NCBI RefSeq assembly: GCF_900177775.1
Contig: NZ_FXWH01000001.1
Coordinates: 1,550,001-1,614,000, forward strand
Direction of reading: 5' to 3'
Length of the DNA stretch: 64,000 nucleotides
From: Pseudidiomarina planktonica
Lineage (GTDB): Bacteria > Pseudomonadota > Gammaproteobacteria > Enterobacterales > Alteromonadaceae
The notes under the pieces are model-generated. The model was not told the origin of the DNA and ran no database searches. It was given only the letters and a program-made list of their open reading frames with translations. The translations under genes were made by a program, and so were the position numbers. Below, piece after piece: positions 1-7,295 of this stretch; position 1 is the stretch's first letter, and each line of letters opens with the position of its first letter.

Positions 1-1083
1 ATGCTTGGTGCGGTACTGACCGCGCCGGTCGCGACTGCGGCTACCCCGCCAAACACAAATTACGAGAGTTGGCGGTGGTTTGAAGTAGAAGTTTTGATTT
101 TCAAGCACACCACCGGGAATGAATTACAAGAAGACTTCCCGCTTCCGGTAGAACCTATTACAACCGATCAGCATACCGATTTCTTAACCGACTGGATGGC
201 TCCTGCGGTCTGGAATTTAACCTATTACCTGCCCAAGTGCAGTGATATGTCGCCGGAAGAAATACTCCAACTGGAACCTTGTTCACTGCCCGGTGAGCAC
301 GATTTAATTCCGCGTGCTGACGGCAAACCTCATGTGTCCCGGCTTTCTCATCTAACTTCCACTCCGGTAGTTATTGATGGCTACGGAGGCGACTTAGACG
401 ACGCGCGTAAGCCCTTTTTAATGCCCGTTGCTAACCATGAATTAACCGAGTTACGTGAACAATTAAGTGCCCGAGGGCAAGCTCAACCACTGCTGCATCT
501 GAGTTATCGCCAACCCGTGTTTGGCCGCGGCGATGATTATCCTGTACACCTATTTGCGGGACACAACTTCTCCGACAGCTATGATTATTTTGGGTTTAAA
601 ACTACTGGCCCGGAATCAAATGCGAGCTCTTTTGCCGAATCAGACAGTGTCAATAACAGCCAGTTAGACCGTATTCAAAAACTGCTGCAATTGGTTGATG
701 ATGGTTCCGTCAACTTCAAAATTGGTGATGACCCAACCCAGCAGTTACTGCCTCTGCGCCCGGAGTACTGGCCAAAGAACCTGTCAGATCAGGTGTGGGA
801 ACTTGACGGTCTGCTGCACATATATCTGGTCGGTAATTACCTGCATATTGATAACAAGTTTAATTTACGCGAAGAAACTCGCGCCAAAGAAGCAACACCA
901 ACCATGGCTGCGCAAGCTGAACAAGCCTTGCAAGGAAAAGTCTCTGAGCAGGCATTTTTACGAGCATACCCTTTTGCTCAGGTGCGTCGGGTTATAAGCC
1001 ATGAAACGCATTATTTCGACCATCCGAAAATGGGCATTGTGGTGCAAATCCGCCGAACTGATAAATCAGCCAGACGCGACTAA
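1..1083 (+). CDS. csiV: CsiV-family peptidoglycan-binding protein, probably 5'-truncated by the window
   Basis: The 360-residue frame resembles CsiV (DUF2608/PF10972-like), a periplasmic protein found in gammaproteobacteria and described in Vibrio cholerae as peptidoglycan-binding and needed for growth with D-amino acids. The family hallmark visible here is the early WFEVEVLIFKH segment (about residues 26-36), followed by a long region without enzymatic motifs. The first 14 residues look like the tail of a signal peptide ending in an Ala-rich cleavage site. The hydrophobic core is short, so the true start probably lies upstream of base 1. The MarR gene follows 12 bases downstream on the same strand, so the two may share a transcript. 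The family call is from sequence pattern only. Confidence 0.7.
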   Translation: MLGAVLTAPVATAATPPNTNYESWRWFEVEVLIFKHTTGNELQEDFPLPVEPITTDQHTDFLTDWMAPAVWNLTYYLPKCSDMSPEEILQLEPCSLPGEHDLIPRADGKPHVSRLSHLTSTPVVIDGYGGDLDDARKPFLMPVANHELTELREQLSARGQAQPLLHLSYRQPVFGRGDDYPVHLFAGHNFSDSYDYFGFKTTGPESNASSFAESDSVNNSQLDRIQKLLQLVDDGSVNFKIGDDPTQQLLPLRPEYWPKNLSDQVWELDGLLHIYLVGNYLHIDNKFNLREETRAKEATPTMAAQAEQALQGKVSEQAFLRAYPFAQVRRVISHETHYFDHPKMGIVVQIRRTDKSARRD

Positions 1084-1095
1084 CACGGATCGATC

Positions 1096-1569
1096 ATGGA
1101 AAAGTATGAAGAGCTTTTATTAGCGCTGCGCAAAATTATTCGAGCTACCGATCTTTACTCCAAGCAACTGAATAAAGATGCCGGACTAACGGCACCGCAA
1201 CTTCTTATTTTACGCGAAATTTCAGCCCAAACCGGCATCACGGCCAGTGCTGTGGCGCAAAACATTACCTTGAGCCCCGCAACAGTCAGTAATATCATTG
1301 ACCGTCTGGAACACCGTGAGCTGATTCACCGCACGCGTAGTACCACCGATAAACGCCGGGTGGTACTGTCACTCACTACCCGCGGTGCTGACTTGCTAGC
1401 TCGCTCCCCACGCCCCCTGCAACATCATTTCATTGAGAACTTTTGTGCGCTGGAAGCCTGGGAACAATCACTACTCCTGTCCTCAATGCAGCGCGTTGCG
1501 CGTATGATGGATGCAGAACAACTTGACGCAGCCGCAGTGCTTGAGGTCGGAAGCTATGAAAACCATTAA
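1096..1569 (+). CDS. MarR-family transcriptional regulator
   Basis: The 157-residue protein has the MarR layout: N-terminal dimerisation helices, a winged helix-turn-helix at about residues 40-105, and a C-terminal dimer helix. The recognition-helix region reads VAQNITLSPATVSNIIDRLE and the wing carries the typical DKRRVVLSLT motif (about residues 94-103). Such proteins bind DNA as dimers and usually respond to phenolic or oxidant ligands; the ligand and targets cannot be read from sequence. The gene lies 12 bases after csiV. Its last codons overlap the start of the downstream nuclease by 14 bases, so the nuclease may be translationally coupled to it. Confidence 0.9.
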   Translation: MEKYEELLLALRKIIRATDLYSKQLNKDAGLTAPQLLILREISAQTGITASAVAQNITLSPATVSNIIDRLEHRELIHRTRSTTDKRRVVLSLTTRGADLLARSPRPLQHHFIENFCALEAWEQSLLLSSMQRVARMMDAEQLDAAAVLEVGSYENH

Positions 1570-3352
1570 CTATTGTGCGCTGCTACTGGCTAGCTGGGCG
1601 TTAGCCGGATGCTCACCAAGTGCCGCAATTTCTTGTGACGACCCCATTTCGCCTATCAGCAAGATTCAGGGCACAGGACCGATTAGTGCTGATGTTGGCA
1701 CCGAAGTGATAACCCGTGGAATAGTGACTGCTGATTGGCGCCAACCAGAACAACTAGGTGGCTTTTTTATTCAAAGTTTGCCCACAGACACCGACGCTTC
1801 GGATGCTAGCTCAGAAGGTTTATTTATTGCCCATAGCTCCATGCAACCGGAATTAAGCCCAGGCGATATAGTCACAGTGCAAGGTCTGGTCAGTGAAGCG
1901 AATCAGCAAACTCAGTTAGAGCATCTGACGCATCTTGAAGTTTGTGGTAGCACCGAAGTGCCTAACGCAGTTGAGCTGCGGTTACCGGTGGCCAGTGTAG
2001 CTGTGTTCGAATCCTTAGAAGGTATGCTGGTGGAGTTCCCGCAAGAATTGGTTATTAATGGCCACTACCAGCTCCAGCGCTTTGGCGAAATTGTGGTGTC
2101 GCACGAGCGTTTGTTCACGCCAACTCAGAAAGTACGTGGCAAGGCTGAAGTAGCAGCGATTCTGGCAAAACATCAACGCCAACGGTTGATTATTGACGAC
2201 AATAGCACCTTGCAATATCCAGCCAAAATTCCCTTCCCGGCCCCGCAGCTAACCGCTGATAACCCGCTCCGCAGCGGCGATACCCTGGTTCAGGTGAAAG
2301 GTCATATCAGTGAATTTAACGGTAACTATAAAATTCAGCCGCAGCAGCCAATAGTGATGGCGCATCGGAATCCACGCCCGCAACCACCGGCACCACCAGC
2401 GGCAGAACACCTACGTGTTAGTAGCTTTAATGTGCTGAATTACTTCAATGGCGATGGCGGCGAAAATGGGTTTCCAACTTCGCGGGGAGCTGAATCAGTA
2501 GCCGAACTCGCTCGCCAACAAGCCAAAATAGTGGCGGCCATGCAGGCACTTAATGCCGACATTATTGGCGTTATGGAAATTGAAAACGACGGCTATGGCA
2601 ACGACAGCGCTATTGCTCAGTTAACCGCAGCGTTGGCAGTAGCTAGTGGCCACTCCTGGCGCTTTATCACAGTTGGCGAAGGCCAGCTTGGTTCAGATCA
2701 AATTACCAATGGCCTGCTTTACCGCGCCGACCGCGTGACGCCGAAAGGTGAGGCTATGGTGTTAACCAGTAAGCCGTTTGACTGGGGTAGCCGCCCACCG
2801 CTGGCTCAAACCTTCAACTTTCAACAGCAGCCAAATGCCGCCGTTACCGTGGTGGTTAATCATTTTAAGTCCAAAGGCAGTTGCCCGAAAGACGCCAACA
2901 ATCCTAATGCTCGTCAGGATGATGGTATGGCGTGCTGGAATGTACTACGCACCGAGTCAGCCACTGCACTTGCAGATTGGTTAGGCTCACCAGAGCTTAT
3001 GCAAGTTAGTGATGAGCAAATTGTGTTAGGTGACTTTAATGCTTATGCGCAGGAAGATCCTATGCACGCCTTAGCCGCTGGCGGTTATTACAATCTGATG
3101 CCGGAATACGCGCCAAACGGCTATTCTTATGTGTACGATGCTCAGGCTGGTAGCCTGGACCATATTCTGGTGAATGAAAACTTACGTAGCAAAGTGGTGG
3201 ACTTGGCGTATTGGCATACTAACGCTGACGAACCACGCGCCTTCGAATACGGTTTAGAAAACAAAACCGACGAACAAGCAGAACTTTGGTATCAACCCAA
3301 TGCCTATCGCGCCTCTGATCACGACCCGCTGTATATTGATTTGCGCTGGTAA
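1556..3352 (+). CDS. Lipoprotein endonuclease/exonuclease/phosphatase-family nuclease (ExeM/NucH-like)
   Basis: I chose the ATG at 1556 because it gives a clean lipoprotein signal (hydrophobic stretch then LAGC, Cys at residue 19); an upstream in-frame start at 1511 would bury it. Residues about 25-270 form an OB-fold-like region as in secreted ExeM/NucH nucleases. The catalytic EEP domain starts near residue 286 with SSFNVLNYF and includes IGVMEIEN, GDFNAYAQEDP (about 490) and the terminal SDHDPLYID motif (about 587). These supply the metal-binding and catalytic Asp, Glu and His. Family members degrade extracellular DNA, releasing phosphate or remodelling biofilm. The ORF overlaps the MarR gene, and a strong terminator follows at 3381-3411. 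Confidence 0.88.
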   Translation: MKTINYCALLLASWALAGCSPSAAISCDDPISPISKIQGTGPISADVGTEVITRGIVTADWRQPEQLGGFFIQSLPTDTDASDASSEGLFIAHSSMQPELSPGDIVTVQGLVSEANQQTQLEHLTHLEVCGSTEVPNAVELRLPVASVAVFESLEGMLVEFPQELVINGHYQLQRFGEIVVSHERLFTPTQKVRGKAEVAAILAKHQRQRLIIDDNSTLQYPAKIPFPAPQLTADNPLRSGDTLVQVKGHISEFNGNYKIQPQQPIVMAHRNPRPQPPAPPAAEHLRVSSFNVLNYFNGDGGENGFPTSRGAESVAELARQQAKIVAAMQALNADIIGVMEIENDGYGNDSAIAQLTAALAVASGHSWRFITVGEGQLGSDQITNGLLYRADRVTPKGEAMVLTSKPFDWGSRPPLAQTFNFQQQPNAAVTVVVNHFKSKGSCPKDANNPNARQDDGMACWNVLRTESATALADWLGSPELMQVSDEQIVLGDFNAYAQEDPMHALAAGGYYNLMPEYAPNGYSYVYDAQAGSLDHILVNENLRSKVVDLAYWHTNADEPRAFEYGLENKTDEQAELWYQPNAYRASDHDPLYIDLRW

Positions 3353-3380
3353 TTGGCAAAGTACTGGAAAAAGAATAAAA

Positions 3381-3414
3381 AAAGGGAGCAACCCAGGTGT
3401 TGCTCCCTTTTCGT
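3381..3414 (+). terminator. Rho-independent terminator after the nuclease gene
   Basis: The inverted repeat AAAGGGAGCAAC / GTTGCTCCCTTT is separated by a six-base loop and followed by T-rich sequence. An A-run on the other side means it could also stop minus-strand transcription coming from ibpA. Confidence 0.85.
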
Positions 3415-3464
3415 TTGCCTAGTTTAAGCCGAGTATTTAAGCCTTTAAGTTAACACCTAATGCC

Positions 3465-3941
3465 TTAAGCGACTTTCTCATCACTTTTACTCAACCGACC
3501 CAGCAAGCCTTTGGTGGACGAACCAATTTCAATTTTCTTAGGTTTCATCGCTTCTGGAATTTGCTTTTCCAAACCAATGGTTAAGAGACCGTTCTTCAGT
3601 GCCGCACCGGACACTTCAACGTGGTCTGCTAGGTTAAACTTGCGTTCAAAGCCGCGGAAAGCAATACCTTTATGCAGGTATTCACGCGCTTCCTGCTCGT
3701 CAGCTTTCTTACCCTGCACTCGCAAGATGCCATTCTCGACTTCAATTTCGAGTTCGTTTTCCTCGAAACCTGCAACTGCCAGGGTTACCGCATAACGGTT
3801 CTCGCCCACGACTTCGATGTTGTATGGAGGGTACCCGCCAGCGCCGTTGTTTTCTGCGCGCATTGCGGAATCCAGTAACCGCGCCATGCGGTCAAAACCT
3901 ACACTGCTACGATACAGTGGACTCAGATCTATCGTTGCCAT
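3465..3941 (-). CDS. ibpA: Small heat-shock protein of the IbpA/Hsp20 family
   Basis: The 158-residue protein has the IbpA arrangement: a short N-terminal arm (LSPLYRSSVGFDRMARLLD), an alpha-crystallin domain at about residues 38-130, and a C-terminal tail. Within the domain, the segments EVVGENRYAVTLAVAGF and YLHKGIAFRGFERKFNLAD are typical of E. coli IbpA/IbpB. These cytoplasmic ATP-independent chaperones hold aggregated proteins for DnaK/ClpB. Only one copy is seen here, where enterobacteria carry two. The 128-base upstream leader holds a sigma-32-like promoter and a candidate RNA thermometer that hides the Shine-Dalgarno (described separately). Confidence 0.95.
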   Translation of the reverse strand: MATIDLSPLYRSSVGFDRMARLLDSAMRAENNGAGGYPPYNIEVVGENRYAVTLAVAGFEENELEIEVENGILRVQGKKADEQEAREYLHKGIAFRGFERKFNLADHVEVSGAALKNGLLTIGLEKQIPEAMKPKKIEIGSSTKGLLGRLSKSDEKVA

Positions 3942-4018
3942 AATGATTCTCCTTCAGAAGCAATAACATGACATTCTTTAAGTTAATGAGGCGGCTCTCT
4001 CAGAGACACCGACCTCAT
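3942..4018 (-). promoter_or_regulatory. Candidate ROSE-type RNA thermometer in the ibpA leader
   Basis: On the minus strand the leader ends with UUGCU (3963-3959), a short loop and AGGAG (3953-3949), five bases or so before the ATG region. Pairing UUGCU with AGGAG leaves the G-G mismatch that defines the core of ROSE elements. A second hairpin lies upstream, with arms GAGG-CGG and CCG-CCTC inside 3986-4016; it extends at DNA level to 3978-4025. The two-hairpin layout and the position before an hsp20 gene fit the family. Folding has not been computed. Confidence 0.65.
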
Positions 4019-4022
4019 AACT

Positions 4023-4052
4023 TAAATAAGAACTGAGTTTTACTAATTCAAG
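4023..4052 (-). promoter_or_regulatory. Candidate heat-shock (sigma-32) promoter for ibpA
   Basis: Read on the minus strand, CTTGAA (4052-4047) lies 16 bases before CTTATTTA (4030-4023). The first matches the sigma-32 -35 consensus. The second matches the CCCCATTTA -10 only partly. Transcription would begin near 4016, just inside the outer arm of the upstream hairpin. Confidence 0.5.
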
Positions 4053-4069
4053 TACCTCAATTAAAAATT

Positions 4070-6085
4070 TTATGCATGCCAACCTAATTCTTCAGCACGC
4101 TTTTGCGCCGCAGCCGGTACATCAGTAGCCACAAAGTGATGATGCAATACCTGCACCCCCAGCATGTGGTTTATCACCGCATCCAGCTGCACCTTTTCTT
4201 CAATGGGCACTTCGTCTGACTGGTGTTTCTCGAAGGTACGAACCACTTCGTCGTAATCCAGTAACCCAGCGCTTTCAACAGCTTGCTTACTTAAGAACTG
4301 TTCGGCTAACTTCTCTACCGCCTTCCACTTTTCCGGATCCGTGTGGGCCGGTGGCGCCATAAAGGCAAACTTCTCGCGCTTATACAGCACCTCAGGTAAC
4401 AAGCCTTTCATGGCTTCCCGCAGCACGTATTTCTCTTTATTACCTTTAATGCGAAGGTGTGGTGGTACTTTGAAGGCGTACTCAGCCAAATGATGGTCAA
4501 GAAACGGCGGCCGTGCTTCCATGGAATTCGCCATATCTACTCGATCGCCACCCCAGGTCAAAATTTGCCCCTCCAGCATGGTTTTTATCCATACATACTG
4601 AGCACGGTCCAACGGATGACGGCCGTTTAGCATGTCTTGGTCCAAAGTATCGGCAATAGCTTTGCCTGGATCGTAGTCCACCACTTGTGCACGACGATCG
4701 GCTGCCATCAGCGGTAGCGCTGCATCGGCACACGACAACCAGGGTTGCACACAGCTAGGCGTGAAGCCCATTTTGGTATTAAAGGCTGGGCTGACGAATT
4801 CTTCCCGGGCTAACATGGCGCCTTTGAACAATTTGTTGTTCTTCTCCAGCAACGCCTGCCACTCTTGTCGTTCTGACTCAGGCAAATGGTCAAGCCCATG
4901 CATAAACATGTCTTTGCGAAATGCCGGATAGCCCGCAAACAATTCATCCGAGCCTTCGCCGGTTAACACCACTTTATAACCTGCTTCATGAACTTCTTTG
5001 CTCATCAGGTATTTGGCTACGCCAAGGGTGTTATAAATTGTCCGTTCGGTATGCCATAGGGTTTTCACAAAATGGTCGTACAGGTCATTCGCCTTCAACC
5101 GCATAATGTGGTGATCGGCCTTAGTGGCTTCAGCCATTTCCTGCGCTATGGGAGTTTCATCATAGGCAGCTGAATCAAACCCAATGGTAAATGCTTTCAC
5201 CGAGGTTTGCGTGGCCGCTGCAGAAAGGCCCAGAATGGCACAGGAGTCAATTCCGCCGGATAAGTAACACCCTACAGGAACATCTGCTGTTAAACGGTGC
5301 TGCACGGCTTCCAGAAGCTTCTCACGTACTCCGTCAATGTACTTTTGCTCGTCGGCTTCGTCGCCTTCGTGATCCTGCTCCAGCGGGAAGTCTACGTCCC
5401 AGTATTTTTCCTCGGTAATTTCCAGCTTGCCGTTTTTACGCGTCGCTTTCACCACATGTCCCGGCGCTACCTGCTTAACCCCTTCAAAGGCGGTACTACC
5501 GGGCACCATGACTTGAATTAACTGGTGATACAAACCTTCGGCAGAAAACTCACGTTTCACTGCTGGATTCGCAAACAGCACCTTAAGCTCTGAACCAAAT
5601 ACTAGGCCTTCGTCTGTTTCAACATAATACAGCGGCTTAATACCAAACCGGTCACGCACCAAATAAGTAGTGTCTTCCGAGCGGTCGTATAAACCAAAAG
5701 CAAATTCCCCGCGCAAATGGGTTAGCGTTTCAGCTAAGCCAAAGCGCTGGTACAAATGCAAAACGATTTCCGAGTCACTTTTACTGCGAAACCGTGCACC
5801 CTGCGCAGTTAAATCAGCACGAATACGTTTAAAGTCGTAGAACTCACCGTTATGCACCAACATTAAGTTGCCATCGTCTGAGCGAAACGGCTGTTTACCT
5901 CTGTTTTCATCCAAATCAATAATCGTCAGGCGCGCATGGCTAAAGCCCACGCCCTGCTCAGGCTGTACCTGATATCCAAATCCGTCCGGCCCGCGATGGT
6001 GCATAATGGCGGCCATATTTACCAAGGTTTGCGGGGTAATAGTTGTACTTGGCTGATGTTGAAAAATACCTGCAATACCGCACAT
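4070..6085 (-). CDS. asnB: Asparagine synthase (glutamine-hydrolysing), AsnB type, last gene of a five-gene operon
   Basis: The 671-residue protein has Cys2 (MCGIAGIF) as glutamine-amidotransferase nucleophile, a class II glutaminase domain to about residue 215 (HHRGPDG, VHNGEFY, RDRFGIKPLYY), and an ATP-pyrophosphatase synthetase domain with LSGGIDS near residue 273 and LTGEGSDELFAGY. It would transfer ammonia from glutamine to an adenylated carboxylate, classically aspartate. It is longer than E. coli AsnB (554 residues). The RDRFGIKPLYY segment is more typical of the AsnB branch found in polysaccharide and natural-product loci, where the acceptor is not always aspartate. It starts 16 bases after the carbamoyltransferase gene, so the two are almost certainly co-transcribed. 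Confidence 0.88.
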   Translation of the reverse strand: MCGIAGIFQHQPSTTITPQTLVNMAAIMHHRGPDGFGYQVQPEQGVGFSHARLTIIDLDENRGKQPFRSDDGNLMLVHNGEFYDFKRIRADLTAQGARFRSKSDSEIVLHLYQRFGLAETLTHLRGEFAFGLYDRSEDTTYLVRDRFGIKPLYYVETDEGLVFGSELKVLFANPAVKREFSAEGLYHQLIQVMVPGSTAFEGVKQVAPGHVVKATRKNGKLEITEEKYWDVDFPLEQDHEGDEADEQKYIDGVREKLLEAVQHRLTADVPVGCYLSGGIDSCAILGLSAAATQTSVKAFTIGFDSAAYDETPIAQEMAEATKADHHIMRLKANDLYDHFVKTLWHTERTIYNTLGVAKYLMSKEVHEAGYKVVLTGEGSDELFAGYPAFRKDMFMHGLDHLPESERQEWQALLEKNNKLFKGAMLAREEFVSPAFNTKMGFTPSCVQPWLSCADAALPLMAADRRAQVVDYDPGKAIADTLDQDMLNGRHPLDRAQYVWIKTMLEGQILTWGGDRVDMANSMEARPPFLDHHLAEYAFKVPPHLRIKGNKEKYVLREAMKGLLPEVLYKREKFAFMAPPAHTDPEKWKAVEKLAEQFLSKQAVESAGLLDYDEVVRTFEKHQSDEVPIEEKVQLDAVINHMLGVQVLHHHFVATDVPAAAQKRAEELGWHA

Positions 6086-6101
6086 AGAATAGGTTCCTCG
6101 T

Positions 6102-7166
6102 TCAGACTACATCAATAACGCGCTCAGCTCGTTCAACCATGCAGGTTAACAATGCCATACGCAAAAAAACTGCTCCCCGGGCCTGGCTGAAATACCAGTT
6201 ATGCGAGGTCGGATCCAAATCTACGGATAACTCTTCTCCGCGCGCCAGGGGATGTAAAATAATGGCGCTCTCTTTCAGCGGCGACTTCGCTGTAAGATGA
6301 AATTCTTTACCATAAGTATTAAAAGAATCACCTTCCCACGAAATGGCATTAATATAGACCACATCTAAGGATGGCAGTACGTCATCCATCACCGTTTCGG
6401 TAGATAACTTAATTCCGACAGCTTCCAGCTCTTCGCGCTGGCCGTCGGCGAACAGTTCATCGGTCACGGTTTCATCATGAATAATAACCAGCTCTTCTAC
6501 CGCTTGCGGGAATATGGCTAAGCATTTCAAGAAACTGCGCACCGTACGCATTTTTCCCGGCACACCCACAATGCCAATTTTTACTTTCACATCATTGTCT
6601 TCAGCCAATAATTCCGGCTTCCACTTAAAAATGGCGTACATATCGGCCAAAGCCTGAGTAGGATGCTCATCAATACCATTACCGGCATTAATAATTGGAA
6701 TGCGCAACGCATCCATCATCTCAAACAAAGAGCCCGCATTAGTGTCGCGCAACACCACACAGTCGCCGTAGTTGTTGAACATTTCAGCCACATCGGCCAA
6801 ACACTCACCCTTGGCAATACCTGTGGTAGAACGGTCGGTAATAGACATAATATCGCCGCCTAACCGATGCCAGGCACTCTCAAATGACAAGCGCGTGCGC
6901 GTGCTCGGCTCATAAAAAGCACTAATTAAAATTTTTCCTTTCAGCGGCGTACTAAACCGCTTGGGATTACTCTCTATTTTGGCCGCCAAGCGGAATAACT
7001 GACGCATGGTTTCAACGTTAAATTGATCCGCCGAAACTATATGCTGATCTGCCAGTTTGAGTAGAAAATCACCGTCTTCTTCAATCGTACGCAACAAGGC
7101 CTTTGGATGTGCATCGCCATATACATCCGGCCGTTTGCGTTCAAACGACACGTCATCTTCGTTCAT
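6102..7166 (-). CDS. Divergent aspartate/ornithine carbamoyltransferase-family enzyme
   Basis: The 354-residue protein keeps the carbamoyl-phosphate site: STRTR (88-92), the Lys of AKGE (119), Arg140, HPTQ (168-171) and Arg207. The amino-acid site differs. Where E. coli ATCase has the YMTRVQ segment with Arg229 and Gln231, this protein has YINAIS (271-276), followed by WEGD. The HPLPR loop is HPLAR (305-309), followed by GEE as in ornithine transcarbamylases but without their HCLP cysteine. It is also about 45 residues longer than PyrB, mostly from a charged N-terminal extension. I infer carbamoyl transfer to a substrate other than aspartate. It lies between a 40-residue membrane peptide gene and asnB in one operon; no pyrI is adjacent. 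Automated annotation would probably call it PyrB. Confidence 0.75.
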   Translation of the reverse strand: MNEDDVSFERKRPDVYGDAHPKALLRTIEEDGDFLLKLADQHIVSADQFNVETMRQLFRLAAKIESNPKRFSTPLKGKILISAFYEPSTRTRLSFESAWHRLGGDIMSITDRSTTGIAKGECLADVAEMFNNYGDCVVLRDTNAGSLFEMMDALRIPIINAGNGIDEHPTQALADMYAIFKWKPELLAEDNDVKVKIGIVGVPGKMRTVRSFLKCLAIFPQAVEELVIIHDETVTDELFADGQREELEAVGIKLSTETVMDDVLPSLDVVYINAISWEGDSFNTYGKEFHLTAKSPLKESAIILHPLARGEELSVDLDPTSHNWYFSQARGAVFLRMALLTCMVERAERVIDVV

Positions 7167-7172
7167 AAGTAA

Positions 7173-7295
7173 TTACCACACTTGATTAGAAATGAAATCT
7201 TTCACTAGTAACGCCAGCAGTAACACCGGCGTTGCAATAGTCAGCACCAGCGCCAACCAAATTAAACCGCTAAACACAGATAAAGACATAATCAT
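7173..7295 (-). CDS. 40-residue single-pass membrane peptide, translationally coupled to the symporter
   Basis: The frame begins with ATG at 7295, which overlaps the symporter stop codon as ATGA (7292-7295), and ends with TAA at 7173, six bases before the carbamoyltransferase ATG. The product starts MIMSLSVFSGLIWLALVLTI, continues hydrophobic through ATPVLLLALLV, and ends in a short polar tail KDFISNQVW. That is one membrane span with a positively charged residue at its end. The tight coupling on both sides argues that it is expressed. Its size and setting recall small accessory subunits of transporters, but I recognise no family. Confidence 0.7.
   Translation of the reverse strand: MIMSLSVFSGLIWLALVLTIATPVLLLALLVKDFISNQVW

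Noticed and set aside
3978-4025. The long palindrome before ibpA as an asnB terminator
   Set aside because: On the minus strand no T-run follows, and the position in the ibpA leader fits a regulatory hairpin better.
6102-7166. Plain annotation of the carbamoyltransferase as pyrB
   Set aside because: The aspartate-binding residues of ATCase are not found where expected and no pyrI is adjacent, so I did not give the symbol.
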